The notes under the pieces were generated by a model, which did not search any database, was not told the DNA's origin, and saw only the letters and a list, made by a program, of their open reading frames with translations. This document shows positions 21,398 to 32,025 of a DNA stretch of 64,000 bases, in pieces. Origin of the DNA: Heterohyrax brucei (taxonomy: Eukaryota; Chordata; Mammalia; Hyracoidea; Procaviidae); assembly GCA_028571685.1 (NCBI GenBank), contig CM053146.1:23967431-24031430 (forward strand). The letters run 5' to 3'. Both the position numbers and the translations under genes were made by a program. How positions within the stretch are numbered: position 1 is the stretch's first letter; the number at the start of each line of letters is the position of its first letter.

Positions 21398-21566
21398 AAA
21401 TAGACTCCCTGCCATCCAGTCAGTGCTGACTCACAGTGACTATACAACAGAGGTAAACCGCCCCATAGGGCCTCCGAGGCTATAAATCTTTATGGAAGCA
21501 AGCTGCCACATCTTTCACACATGGAGTGGCTGGTGGGTTCCAACTGCAGGCCTTTGGATTAGCACC
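21398..21566 (-). repeat. AfroSINE long variant
   Basis: CCCTGCCATCCAGTCAGTGC, CCGCCCCATAGGGCCTCCGA, AGCAAGCTGCCACATCTTTC, GAGTGGCTGGTGGGTTCC. The head (A-box side) is truncated at 21566. Confidence 0.85.
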
Positions 21567-21594
21567 ACTTCCTCCATTAAATAGAAACTAAGAT

Positions 21595-21664
21595 AACCAG
21601 TTCTCTGCTGCACACATGGGGTGATCGTGAGACCAAGTCAACTCAACAGCAACTAGCAACAACA
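21595..21664 (+). repeat. AfroSINE/RTE tail fragment
   Basis: TTCTCTGCTGCACACATGGG then CAAGTCAACTCAACAGCAAC and TAGCAACAACA, a plus-strand 3' tail directly beside the minus-strand copy. Confidence 0.65.
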
Positions 21665-22644
21665 TTGTGGTCCCTTAATAATTCCTTGTGGCTTTACATT
21701 TGCTTAGCATTTGACATTTTCCAAAGCCTCTTAATCTTTATTTTGCTTGAATCTCATGACAGCCTGGTGACACAGGCAAAAATAAATAGTCAAACAGTCT
21801 CTGTTCAGGCAATAAAGATTGTAAGGTGGATTCTGCAGGGAAGGGCAAGAGAGGGGGCCGCAGATCAGCTTCCTCACTTCAGAGCACCTTTCCTACTGCC
21901 ACACCCAGAGCTCTGACCGACCCTCAGGCCACCTCTATTCCACCTCTGGACCCCTGCCTGCTCAGGGAGGCCCACCGCTCCAGCCTTTGGATACCCCTCT
22001 CATGCCTGCAGTATATTTGGTTCCTTTGGAGAAGTTACCACAATGAACTTGTATGAGTCCATTGCATTTGTTTGTTTGCTTGTGTGTTTATTTAAAGTCA
22101 TAGGCTTTTTGTTACTCTGCATAGTAAACACCAATAAGGTAGATAGTAGTGGTGAAGGGTGAATTCAAGAGACTGCTGCCAACTGTCCCAGGAATGACTG
22201 CTCCCCTCCAGCCCTCAGGTTCTGAGGCTCAGAGAGGGCTCATGAACCAGACTTCTGCTTCCCCCACTGGGAATTCCTAAGACCTGCTATCTCCCCTGCA
22301 ATTTAGCTTCTGTTTATATTCCCTCTTTCTTTCTGACAAGTACCCTCACTGACATGTATGAGGTATTCTTACTCTTTCCAGGGGGTTCTTAACCTCCACG
22401 CATTTAAGTCCACAGGTACTACGATGCTGGAGGGAAGCGAATGTGTCACTCCACGGGCTCAGTATTTAATGGATATTTGTTTCCACTCAACTTTCCTTCC
22501 TCCATTCTCAGTGCTGAGGATTTGTAATTTCTGCAGAAACCTGGCCTGTGAACTTTGAAAACTGCTCTTCTGAGCTCTTAGCTGCAGTCCAGGTTAGATA
22601 GCCTGCAAGGCTTCAAGCATTGATAGGTATGTATGGAAAGCCAG
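21665..22644. other. Unique sequence with a possible MIR relic at the start
   Basis: 21690-21785 (CATTTGACATTTTCCAAAGC, CTTGAATCTCATGACAGCC) resembles an antisense MIR. The remainder shows nothing recognisable. Confidence 0.35.
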
Positions 22645-22798
22645 GAATCCCTGGTGTTATAATGGTTAAGCTCTAGGCTGTTAATCAAAAGGTCCGCAGT
22701 TTGAATCTACCAGGGACTCCTTGGAAACTTTATAGGGCAGTTCTACTCTGTCTTACAGGGTTACCATTACTCATAATCATCTTGACAACAATGCTTAT
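22645..22798 (+). repeat. AfroSINE, near full length
   Basis: GGAATCCCTGGTGTTATAAT, GGTTAAGCTCTAGGCTGTTA, AGTTTGAATCTACCAGGGAC (B box) and CTACTCTGTCTTACAGGG. The tail is diverged. Confidence 0.92.
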
Positions 22799-23771
22799 GG
22801 GGAACCTGGAGCCTTGAGCCTGGGCACACCTGGAAAAAGAGCATGAAGAGATAGGTACTCATGTCCTTTCCAGTCCTATGGGGAGGAGAGCTGGAAGTAC
22901 AAGGCAAAAAGGACACTCTGATGAGTGGCAAGGGCACAGCAGGGCCGACTGGGCCAGAGAAGAGAGGTGGTCGAAGTAGGAACATCCTTTCTGCAGGCGC
23001 CACAGGAGCTCTGCAGCACTGTGGGAGAAAAGGAACCCAGAACAGTTCTGGCTCCTCTGGGAATTTAGAACTTGGAAGCCCCAGGAAACAGCTGCATTCT
23101 AGGCAGGAAACTGATGTTCCCATGAAGATGCCACTATCAGTGCCAAAGCCAAGATTCCATCCTCAGTGAGCTCTAAAGGCAGTGATCCCAAGTGAAAAAT
23201 AGAGAAAGTTTCATTAATGAACACCTGTGAACTACCTGGAGGTGCCTAGAGACAATGAGAGGGCCACCAACGACAGAGCAGAGCTACGACGGTCAGTCGT
23301 ACACAGCAACCTCTACAACCAGCAGCTGTAGATAAGGTGGGAGAGAATTAAATTTCCTTCATTCATCCCCCTGTTTAATTAGAAATCATATTTAGGACAC
23401 TAGGAGAATGGGGACTCCTAACTCAAAAGTTTTAGAAATCCTTGCCAGAAGGTTCTTCTCAAAGAATATCCTAGTCTATTTCACTAGTGGAATAAAGCTG
23501 CAAGTGAGACCCAACACCTATCAAACATGTAACAAGGATGGAATTTTTGACATAGTTACTTTCTTTTCCCCATATCAGCTTTGCATTAAGATACTTGCCC
23601 TTAAGTGGCTCACAAGCAGACAGAGAATGAAACTGGGTCACCTACCAATCAGGCACTGGTTAAAGAGGTCCATGTATTGAAGGATTAAACTGGGCAGTGA
23701 AAGCAACTTCAGTATCATGGATACCTTCCAGTGCCTATACTCTGCATTTGCCCAGACTAAACAAAGAAACA
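22799..23771. other. Unique sequence, no supported gene
   Basis: Overlapping open frames occur on both strands at 22767-23169 (118 and 102 codons). This is the usual sign of chance frames in a locally GC-rich stretch. No domain is recognised. Confidence 0.4.
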
Positions 23772-23930
23772 AACAAACTTGTTGGCTATCCAGTCAATTC
23801 TAACTTATAGCAACCCTATAGGACAGAGTAGAACTGCCCACAGGATTTCCAAGGAGCAGCTGGTAGACTTGAACTGCTGATTTTTCAGTTAGCAGCCTAA
23901 CATTTAACCATTTTGCCACCAAGACTCCTA
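23772..23930 (-). repeat. AfroSINE, near full length
   Basis: CTTGTTGGCTATCCAGTCAA, CCCTATAGGACAGAGTAGAA, TTCCAAGGAGCAGCTGG, GTTAGCAGCCTAACATTTAA and CCATTTTGCCACCAAG. Confidence 0.9.
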
Positions 23931-24048
23931 TCCTGTTCACAGGTGTGCAAACAAAGACACAGGTTCAGGGAGGCAAAGCAGAGAAGGTGGGGGAGCCAAG
24001 ATTTGAACCCAGGAGTCTGGTCCTTAGCTGCATGCTCTACAACCTCCC
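23931..24048 (-). repeat. MIR relic
   Basis: CACAGGTTCAGGGAGGCAAA, then GAGCCAAGATTTGAACCCAG and GAGTCTGGTCCTTAGC, the core and tRNA-derived part of an antisense MIR. The SINE at 23772-23930 adjoins it and may have inserted into it. Confidence 0.65.
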
Positions 24049-24844
24049 TCAAATTCTTACTATTGTGCTCATTCAAGGAGAGCAATCAGGCTAAACACAG
24101 AAGTCAAAGAAGGCTTTGGGAAGGGGTGGAGCTGAATAATAAAGGCCAAAGGGAGGGAATGGCATGCAGTCCCTTGGAGACCATCCCACTAGCACTTCGG
24201 AGTCAAAAATGGAAGCCTGCGATCACACAGCAAGTTGGAGGAGGACTCCCGACTCCTGGTGCAGATGGAATTTACCCCACATGGGATCATAGCCATTTCC
24301 TGCCCACTGCCCCATCTGATGCTTTTGATGTAGCTGATGTTATAGAATCATAGACAATCATTTTTCCTGGAAAGAATTGGATCACCTCATCAAATTCTGC
24401 CACTGTAGAGGTTCCCAAGTGCATCTGGGCTGATGCAAGCCTACCTTCTGCTCCCTTTGCTATGAATGCTGTCTCTCTCCCTGTGTTCTATCTACCCGAG
24501 GAGGAAAATCTCATCAATGAAGAACAGACCGAAGCAACTCACTGTTCTGTGACTGCTTCCCTCGTCTGTCACCGAAAGTGATAGGCCCTGCTCTGCCTCC
24601 ACGGTCCCCTTTTCAGCAGATAGCAGACTGCACTCACACTGCAGCTGATCAGTCACCACTCCTTATCAGCCACTGGGTGAGATCTAGGCCACTGGATGAG
24701 ATCTTGCCTATTTCTGTACCTCCAGTGCCCAGTACACGGCCTGGTACAGAACAGATGCTGGCAAAAATACGCTGCGACGAGGAATGAGGGAACGAATGGG
24801 CCCCCACTCCTCTCTTGGAGGTAGGGAGAAAAATAGAACACTGT
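24049..24844. other. Unique sequence with L2-like relic
   Basis: 24715-24790 (TACCTCCAGTGCCCAGTACA, GGCCTGGTACAGAACAGATG) resembles the L2 3' end on the plus strand. No gene is supported by the 146-codon frame at 23913-24353, which starts within SINE and MIR sequence. Confidence 0.45.
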
Positions 24845-25362
24845 GGTATGTGTTTGTGGTAGACTGACAAGTAGCTCCTAAAGATAACTATGTCCTAAAT
24901 CTCTGGGACCTGTAAATGTTACTCTATCTGGCAAAAGAGATGTTACCAAAATCTCAAGCCAAATCCACTGTAATTGAATTGATTCTGACTCATAGCAGCC
25001 CTACAGTTACAGACATGATTAAATGAAGGATTTTTGAGATGGTAAGATAGAGTTCCCACATGTGCTTTCCAAGCAATTGCAAACGTCTTTATAACAAGAA
25101 GTCAGAAGAAGATTTAGAATTGACGAGGAAGAGGGTCATATGACAATGGAAGCAGGAGGAGAAAAGCCATCAGCTACAGAACACATCAGCCTCCAAAAGC
25201 TGGAAAACAGAAGGAAAATCTCCCTTAGAGCCTCCTGAGGGAGCACAGCCCTGCTGACACCTTGCTTGACTTCAGATCTATTTCAGACTCTTCGCCTCCC
25301 AAACCGTAAGAGAATAAAGATGTGTTATAGAAGCCAGAGGAAACAAATACCATCTTACCAAA
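24845..25362 (+). repeat. MLT1/MaLR-like LTR with a small SINE fragment inside
   Basis: GTGGTAGACTGACAAGTAGC, ATGTCCTAAATCTCTGGGAC, GTTACTCTATCTGGCAAAAG at the 5' side; CTTAGAGCCTCCTGAGGGAG, GCCCTGCTGACACCTTGC and CCGTAAGAGAATAAAGATG at the 3' side. A minus-strand AfroSINE fragment sits at 24955-25010 (AATTGATTCTGACTCATAGC). Similar in layout to the LTR at 53405-54477. Confidence 0.65.
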
Positions 25363-25469
25363 TAGTACACTCTCAGTCCTGATTTCCCAAGCACGCAGGT
25401 GCTGCAGGAATTCAGGCAGAACTGCATCTACTTCCTACATCTATTTGTGAACCCCAGGGCCCCATCTTT

Positions 25470-25515
25470 CCCTCTTACACACACACACACACACACACAT
25501 ACATACACATATTCT
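25470..25515. repeat. (AC)n microsatellite
   Basis: Alternating AC dinucleotides at about 25477-25498 grading into CATACATACACAT. Confidence 0.95.
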
Positions 25516-26111
25516 GGGTCACCTTAGGCACATTCACACACGGTCACCCATCTTGCCCAGCTAATGCTAAAATGACCAGTTTTTTTCTAGGACCCACTCG
25601 GGAGCTGCTGTCTCTCCTCTGGAGCTGCTTGTGGAACCTCATTCAGGGCCAGCTAATGAGAAGCAGGCTGCTCTCTGCCCCAGCAGCAGGAATGCAAACC
25701 TCAAAGCATGTGGCTGAGACTCCCAGGGCTATCTGAGAGTGTAGTTGGTGACCGCAGGCATTTCTGCAAGGGGTGCAGGCTGAGGTCAGTGGCCACTGAA
25801 TAAAAGAGACATGATCTTGTTATTACAGAACTCACCCTATGCAGAATCTAATCGGGAGAGGTAGCGTGAAGGCTTCAACAAAATCCTAATGCTTCCAGTT
25901 CCGTCACATATCAACCTCTCATTGTGGTTGAAATGGCACCTTTATGCCACTCATGCAACAGACATTTACAGAGCATCTTCGGGGAATTAGGGATTAGGCA
26001 TGATAGAAAAATATCTGAGGTTTACCAGAAGCCCAGATTCTAGAAGGAGAAATACACATATGTACATTTAATGTCTGGATGTGTCTGAATGTGTACATAT
26101 GTAAACAAAAA
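25516..26111. other. Repeat-free unique sequence
   Basis: No repeat or gene recognised. The mixed composition with GCTAATG-type motifs (near 25561 and 25650) could be old conserved sequence, but nothing decisive is visible. Confidence 0.3.
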
Positions 26112-26325
26112 AATAGAATCCCTGAGTGGTACAAATGGTTAATGTGCTTGGCTGTTTTAACCAAAAGGTTGGAAGTTTAAGTCTACCCAGAGCTACCTTG
26201 CAAGAAAGACCTGGCTATCTAATTTGAAAACATCAGCCATTGAAAATTCTATGGAGCGCAGTTTTATTCTGACACAACATGGGGTTACCATGGGTCAAAA
26301 TCAACTCAACAGTAACTGGTATACA
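26112..26325 (+). repeat. AfroSINE, long subtype, near full length
   Basis: GAATCCCTGAGTGGTACAAA, GGTTGGAAGTTTAAGTCTAC, CAGCCATTGAAAATTCTATG, ACACAACATGGGGTTACCAT and AACTCAACAGTAACTGGT cover the subtype from head to tail. Confidence 0.92.
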
Positions 26326-26649
26326 AAACACAGACAGTCACATATCCACATACACAATGGGCTAAGTGTTTTCCAGAATAAAGCTATTAGTGCCAATAGA
26401 GCACAAAGCAAGGTGAGGCTGATGTTGACCACAGAGCAGAAACACGTTAGTCAAATGTTAAAGGTTGAATATCACTTTCAAACTGAAGTCCTGGCAGAGT
26501 AGTGGTGGAAAGGAGACACTTATTCATGGTGGGGCAGGAGTATGTGCAAAGGCACAAGGGCACAGTGGTTTCAGGAAAGGTCAAGTACTTTTGTGTGACT
26601 GGGCTCACAAAGCTTGAGTAAGGAGGTCTGAGAGAAAGAACGAGACCCA
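26326..26649. other. No recognised element
   Basis: Unique sequence. A 92-codon frame at 26224-26502 begins within the SINE and is not considered real. Confidence 0.4.
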
Positions 26650-26885
26650 GTGTTCAAGGGCCTTGAAACTAGGTTCAAACACCAGCTTTGTCAATTACTG
26701 ATATTGTAGCTTTGGGCAGGTTCTCAATCTCTCTGTGCCTCAGTTTCCTCATCTACAGATGGGTATCTACAGATATTAAATATTACCTCCCATACATGGT
26801 ATTGGGAGGCTAAATTAGTCAATGCTCTTCAAGTGCTAAGCAAAATGCCTGGTAAGTACAAAATAATCATTAAATGTTGGCTGAT
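26650..26885 (+). repeat. MIR, nearly complete
   Basis: GGTTCAAACACCAGCTTTGT, GGGCAGGTTCTCAATCTCTC, TGTGCCTCAGTTTCCTCATC, GGGAGGCTAAATTAGTCAA and GCAAAATGCCTGGTAAGTAC give the full sense MIR including the conserved core. Confidence 0.92.
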
Positions 26886-26892
26886 ATTCTCA

Positions 26893-27097
26893 TGTCCTTG
26901 GGTAGTGCAAATGGTTAATGTGCTCATTTGCTAATTGTAAGTTTGGAGCTTTGAGGCCAGCCAAAGGTGCCTTGGAAGAAAGTCCTGGCAATCTACTTCC
27001 AGAAAATTAGCCATTAAAAAATTCACTGGAGTACAGTTCCACTCTGACATTTGTAGGGTAGCCAGGAGTCAGAATAAGTTCAGTGGCAACTGATTAT
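26893..27097 (+). repeat. AfroSINE, long subtype
   Basis: GTCCTTGGGTAGTGCAAATG, GGCAATCTACTTCCAGAAAA, TTAGCCATTAAAAAATTCAC, and CAGTGGCAACTGAT tail. Confidence 0.9.
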
Positions 27098-27220
27098 TCT
27101 CTAAAGGTTCTTGTATGTCACAATGACAGAAGTGGCAATTCCTGATTCTAGATCTCTGTTATATAGATCTCTAATAGGTTTCTTACAAAGGACGTTTACT
27201 CTGCTTTATGACTTTAGATG

Positions 27221-27423
27221 AGGAGCCCTGGTGGTACAGTGGTTAAGACACTCAGCTACTTGTTGAAAGGTTCGAATTCACCAGCCTCTCCATGGAAGAA
27301 TGCAGCAGTCTGCTTCCACAAACATACAGCCTCGGTAACACTGTGGAGCAGTTCTACACTGCCCCACAGGTTCACTGTGAGTTGGAGTTGACTTGCAACA
27401 GCAGGTTTGGTGTTTTGCTTTGA
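27221..27423 (+). repeat. AfroSINE long variant, near full length
   Basis: GGAGCCCTGGTGGTACAGTG, GAAAGGTTCGAATTCACC (B box), CATGGAAGAATGCAGCAGTC, GTGGAGCAGTTCTACACTGC and GTTGGAGTTGACTTGCAACA. The head and boxes are well preserved. Confidence 0.93.
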
Positions 27424-27429
27424 TTTATG

Positions 27430-27610
27430 ACTCTAGTAAGTTGGCATTGTTATTCCCATTTTTGCAGGTGAGGAAATGAAAGTTACAAAGAGGCCAGGGG
27501 ACATGTCCAAGGGCAAAAAAACAGATGTTTCAAGTACAACTGGGGCTAGAAAGCATTTTTATGGCTCAAATTTGTACATTCTACAAACTGTGCTCCCTGG
27601 GACTTGGTCA
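27430..27610 (-). repeat. MIR-like relic
   Basis: GTTATTCCCATTTTTGCAGG, TGAGGAAATGAAAGTTACAA and GGGGCTAGAAAGCATTTTT follow an antisense MIR. Confidence 0.6.
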
Positions 27611-28464
27611 TACTCTAGGCACTTGGAGGACAAAGAGGTTTTCTGAGTAAGAAGATAAAGTATCAGATTTGTTTCTTAGAAAGAACACACTGAAAACACA
27701 GTAACAGTTATGAAAAATATTTGAATTCACTAATCATCAAACCAATGGTATTTTTAAAAATAACAGTATCATTGCTTGTTGGAGGCAGGATATGGCAGCC
27801 CATTTCATGGATGGTTTGAAGACTAGTGAATCAATGCAAACGACTTTGTGTTACATTTCAAAAGACTTTAAAACATTTAGCTGCTTTGAAACTGTAATGG
27901 CACTGCTGAGATTTGGTCCTTCTGATACAACCTGAAATTTAGGAAAGCTCTGTGTATAAAGTTATTTATAAGAGTAAGAGTAAGAGCAATGAGAGAAATC
28001 AATAGTTACGTAAACTGTTATTCATGTCACAGGTGCTTTTGAAATAATCTTAAGTAAAAATAATCTTGAAACATTGGCTAGCATTGTATCATCTCAATCA
28101 TATAAAGCTATGCTTAAGAAAAAAAAGCCAGAAGAAAGTTGGGAAAAATATTAACAGTGATAATCCATAAATAATAGGAGATCCTGCTCTTCTTTAGAAT
28201 TTTTCAATTATGCTATCATATCTGTGTTATCTTTATAATCTAAAAGAATAACTTTGTTTCTAAATTGAGAGTATTTTTATAACAAATGGTTATTTGGTTG
28301 AAGAGAGTGATTTCAAATTTTTTAGCAAAATAGAATCCCAACACATAAAATAAATCAAAGGAAAGCTATTCTGGATCAACTGGGCTTTGGGAGCCCAGAA
28401 GCCATGTCCTTCCATCATCAGTTATTTCTTCACAGATACCTTAGGGTAGACTCCAAAAGCTAAT
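27611..28464. other. No recognised element
   Basis: AT-rich, with a small GAGTAA repeat near 27970-27985. No gene visible. Confidence 0.4.
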
Positions 28465-28512
28465 CTTTTGGTTAGCAGACTAGAGCTTTAACTGTTTACG
28501 CTACCCAGGAGC
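28465..28512 (-). repeat. AfroSINE head fragment
   Basis: AATCTTTTGGTTAGCAGACT and GCTTTAACTGTTTACGCTAC correspond to the antisense head only. Confidence 0.55.
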
Positions 28513-28707
28513 TCCTTGGCAGGTGGGTCCAGGTGTTTGTCTCAGTCTCTATGGTTTTGGGTTAATGTGAGTCAACTCCTCAAACATGAGAACTTTCTGG
28601 GAGTGCAAATAAGGATTCAATTCAGAAGCCAAAGAACCAAGGACTAGCTCTGGGATCTGCATGACTCAACCATTTAACAGCCTTCTCTGTGGAAGTCTGT
28701 GGAAATC

Positions 28708-29385
28708 ACCATGTGTCTTAGTCATTTAATGCCACTATAACAGAAATACCAAAAATGGATGGCCTTTAACAAACAGTCTAAGAAGCTTGAAGTCTAACTG
28801 AGGGCACTGTCTCTGGAGGAAGGCTTTCTTTCTCTGTTAGCTGTAGGAGAAGGTCCTTCTCATCAGTCTACCGTGGGGTCTAGGAGCATCTCCACTCACA
28901 GACTCAGGGTCCAGAGGAAGTGTTCTGCTCTTGACTCTTATTTCTTGGTAGTATGAGCTCCCTGTCTTCTTTGCTCAATTTCCTCTTTTGTATTTCAAAA
29001 GAGATTGACTCAAAATACAACCTACTCCTGTAGATTTGTCCTGTCTCATTGACACAAATGCTTACTGTAAAACCCAAGCCAAACCTACCAGCACTTAGTC
29101 AATTCTGACTCATAGCAACCGTGTATGACAGAGTATAACTGCTTCATAGAGTTTCCAAGGAGCACCTGGCTGACTTGAACTGCTGACCTTTTGGTTTGCA
29201 GACATAGCACTTAAACACTACACCAGTTGGGTTTCCATTAACATCATAGAGGTTAGAATTTACAATGCCCTGAATAATTGCATGAGATTACAGAATATAG
29301 GACAACCATACCATATTGGGAGTCATGGCCTAGCCAAGTTGACACAAATTTAGGGGGACACAATTCAATCCACGACACCTTGCCA
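28708..29385 (-). repeat. MaLR-like LTR, interrupted by a SINE
   Basis: Starts ATGTGTCTTAGTCATTTAAT with GGATGGCCTTTAACAAACAG, which is the complement of an LTR 3' end. It ends ATTTAGGGGGACACAATTCA, the complement of the usual LTR start. The SINE at 29083-29238 splits it (the junction side resumes as ATTAACATCATAGAGGTTAG). Confidence 0.7.
29083..29238 (-). repeat. AfroSINE nested in the LTR
   Basis: CCAGCACTTAGTCAATTCTG, GACAGAGTATAACTGCTTCA, GTTTCCAAGGAGCACCTGG, GAACTGCTGACCTTTTGG and GCACTTAAACACTACACC. Confidence 0.9.
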
Positions 29386-29934
29386 GACCCATTCACTCTG
29401 CAGCTATTCAGAGTCAGACAATGAATGCACTTAAAATAATTCTAAAGTCACTTCCTGAAACCTGGAAAGAACAGGAGCTCAACCCTCCAAACCTGTCCTA
29501 ACTGCTGAAAGCCTCAGAGCATACAACTGACTTTGGGGAACATCTCAAGATTTAGATCAGTGGAGCTTTTAATAAACTTTCATATAATAGCTCTTTGGAG
29601 TCCTTTTCCTTCCTTTCTTTTTCTCCCCGTTCCCTGACAAGTTGCACCCTAGCGCATCACTCTCCCTGAATGTGAGAGGAACAGTTTGACTGCAAGGGAG
29701 CCGTGTAATAGTAATGGACAAAATAAGATCATCTAGTGCTTTTTAAACACACATTTACCAGATATAACAGTGAACATTCATCGAAAGGGGAATTTTCTTT
29801 CAGCAATAGCATTTCCACAGCAAGCCACACAGGAGGCATCTCAGCCTTGTGAATTTCCCATCAGTTCTGGCAGTTACACATTTAGCCTATATAAATATAC
29901 TGAGCTCAGTAGTGAATGGAAAAAAAATCTTGGG
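29386..29934. other. No recognised element
   Basis: Unique sequence. The 100-codon frame at 29770-30072 runs into the pyrimidine tract and is considered spurious. Confidence 0.4.
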
Positions 29935-30060
29935 CCCTTTCCTTCTCTTCCTGCCTTCTTTCCTCCCTTCCTCCCTCTCTCTGGCCTCCCTCCCTCCCTC
30001 TGGGCCTCCCTCAGCCCGTCTTTCTTTCCTTTCCTTCTTTCTTCCTTTTATTCCCCTGCA
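29935..30060. repeat. CT-rich polypyrimidine tract
   Basis: About 125 bp, almost all C and T on the plus strand, as runs of CCTT, CCTCC and CTTTC. Open frames here (poly-Ser/Pro/Leu, or Arg/Glu-rich on the complement) are compositional artefacts. Confidence 0.9.
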
Positions 30061-30124
30061 GAAGCAAACTAACTTCCCATACAAGGCCATCAACTCAGTA
30101 CAAAGCTCCTAATTGCCTACACTT

Positions 30125-30260
30125 TAACAGTTACTGTCAAGTTGATCCCAACTCATAATGACACCACGTGCAAAGAGTAGAACCGTGCTCTGTAGAATTT
30201 TCACGGCCATGATCTTTCAGAAATAGTTGCCAGGTATTTCTTCTAAATCACCAACAGCTC
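30125..30260 (-). repeat. AfroSINE/RTE-tail SINE, partial
   Basis: GTTACTGTCAAGTTGATCCC, TGCAAAGAGTAGAACCGTGC, GTAGAATTTTCACGGCCATG and TTTCAGAAATAGTTGCCAG. Same subtype as 60330-60505 and 63430-63650. Confidence 0.7.
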
Positions 30261-30844
30261 AGCTAGAAGATGAGTGCTTAAACATTTTCATCAACAATAA
30301 GCCTCATTACACCTTAGGTGTATTTAATTTCAGGGGCCTCAAACAAATAATTCTAAGTGAAGCTATCAACATTGAGGGTAGTAGAAAATTCAAAGGCATT
30401 TGGCCAGTCTTAGGGATACAGATGCCTCCATACACCACCAACATATACGACCTAAGCTTCTAAATCTATTGGGTTTGCTCTTCCCCATGGGCAGCCCTAA
30501 AGGCACCGTGGATTCTCTTGCCAAGGCTTCCACTGGCCCCAATGAACCAACGGCTCAGAGTAAACCATCCTCAAAACAAAAGAAGCAAGACAAAAAAAAA
30601 AAAAAACGCTTTCTTTGGGAAGTACAGTTCAGTGAAACTAGACATGAGACAAAATCAGCATTTGCTTCACCTCACATCTTCAGTTGCTTCCTTGCATCAT
30701 CAACTAACATATAAATTATCCTTTACTGTGGCACTCCTTGCTAAAAAAGAAAAAAAATAAAGCCTTCAGGGGTTTCTCACTCCTTTCAACATCAGTCTAG
30801 ACTTCTTAGCCTGGTATTTGAGTCTCTAGTTGATAATGAACATT
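30261..30844. other. No recognised element
   Basis: Unique sequence with an A14 tract at about 30593-30606. No gene visible. Confidence 0.4.
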
Positions 30845-30970
30845 TAAATTATAATAAAAATAGCTGGCACTCATGGCAGCATCTCTCGTGTGCCAGGTCC
30901 TTCACAATTATTATCTTATGTAATGTAATCCTCACAACACCGAAGGAAGAAGGTTTTATGAGCCCTCTTC
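30845..30970 (-). repeat. MIR relic
   Basis: GCTGGCACTCATGGCAGCAT, GTGTGCCAGGTCCTTCACA and GTAATCCTCACAACACCGAA are the antisense MIR 3' half. The SINE nest at 30979 follows directly. Confidence 0.6.
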
Positions 30971-30978
30971 TAAACAAG

Positions 30979-31305
30979 GGAACCGTGGTGGCGCAGTAGA
31001 AACCCTGGTGGCACAGTGATTGAGTGCTACATCTGCTAACCAAAATGTGGGCAGTTCAGATCTGCCAGGCTCTCCTCGGAAACCTAAGAGACAGCTCTAC
31101 TCTGTCCTATAGGGTTGCTATGGGTCAGAATCACCTCAAGGGCTCTTGCAGTGGGGCAGTAGTTCAGAGATTGGCTGCTAATCAAAAAGTCAACAGTTAC
31201 AATTCACTAGCCTGCCCGTGGAAACCCTATGGGGCACTTCTACTCTGGTCCGTAGGGTTGCTAGGAGTTGGAAGCAGCTCAGCAACAGCAGGGTTGGTTT
31301 GGTAT
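30979..31305 (+). repeat. AfroSINE, split by another AfroSINE
   Basis: The head GGAACCGTGGTGGCGCAGTA (30980-30999) stops at the A box. It resumes after 31162 with GATTGGCTGCTAATCAAAAA, GTGGAAACCCTATGGGGCAC and CAGCAACAGCAGGGTTGG. The inner copy occupies about 31000-31150. Confidence 0.85.
31000..31150 (+). repeat. AfroSINE nested within the A box of another AfroSINE
   Basis: AAACCCTGGTGGCACAGTGA, GGCAGTTCAGATCTGCCAGG, CTACTCTGTCCTATAGGGTT and AATCACCTCAAGGGC. Flanked by GTGGCGCAGTAG (30988-30999) and GTGGGGCAGTAG (31151-31162), a 12-bp target-site duplication with one mismatch. Confidence 0.88.
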
Positions 31306-31864
31306 TCTACAAAGAAAGAAACAGAACTTGCATGGCAAACAATCTGACCTTTTGTAGGTGACAGGAACAGGGTTCATACCTGGTTCGGTCTATTCCAGAA
31401 TTTTCCCTCTTAATCTCTTGGCTATGGTTTGGGCAGTTCAGGAGAGGGGAAAGGCAGAGAGAAAGGAAGTGACAATCAGGATAATCAGGATAAACCTTGC
31501 TTCTCGATCAGCCACGAACAACAACAATGCACATGAAATGTAGTCTTTCATTTTTTCATGCAATGAGCATAATTAAGGGACAATAAGGAATGACAACTAA
31601 TAATGAACCTCTTTTCTTCCTAATTAAAATTTAACGACTGTATTTCTTCAATTATTGCCCAGAGCAGCAGTGTACTGTGGGTGTTAACAAGGCTAGCTTG
31701 ACAATGATCCTGCCTGACTTCACGTGGGGATCTGCGCAGCCCTGCTCCTACATGGGTAGCGTATATTCACGACACAGGGATAACCCAGCACAGGCGAGGA
31801 GGGTCAGAGTGAGGAGTTTCCCTCTAATAAACAATTGCGACACATTTTAATTGCACAGAAGACA
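31306..31864. other. Repeat-free sequence, possibly conserved between 31540 and 31720
   Basis: Contains several homeodomain-type cores (AGCATAATTAAGGG near 31568, CTTCCTAATTAAAATTTAAC near 31616-31636, CTTCAATTATTGCCC near 31648). No gene frame. Conservation was not measured. Confidence 0.3.
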
Positions 31865-32025
31865 GTGGCAAAATGCAGGCTCCAGTGTCAGTCAAAACTC
31901 AATTCGAATACACACTCGGCCAACTGCTTGCTGTGTGATCCTAGGCAAATTTGTTCACCTCCATGAGCAGTTTCCACATCTGTAAATGGGGGGAAAAACG
32001 CATCCAGTAGCATTATTAGGAGCCA
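31865..32025 (+). repeat. MIR relic
   Basis: GTGTGATCCTAGGCAAATTT, CATCTGTAAATGGGG and CAGTAGCATTATTAGGAG match the sense MIR core. Confidence 0.7.

Noticed and set aside
22767-23169. 118- and 102-codon opposing frames
   Set aside because: Overlap in antisense and lack any recognisable motif. A locally GC-richer stretch lowers stop-codon frequency.
23913-24353. 146-codon plus-strand frame, one of the longest in the window
   Set aside because: It starts within AfroSINE/MIR sequence and its peptide has no domain. It is explained by antisense SINE and MIR sequence.
27965-27990. Possible short tandem array
   Set aside because: Only three GAGTAA-like units. It is too short to be meaningful.
29935-30060. 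Ser/Pro-rich or Arg/Glu-rich coding repeats
   Set aside because: Artefact of a polypyrimidine tract read in different frames.
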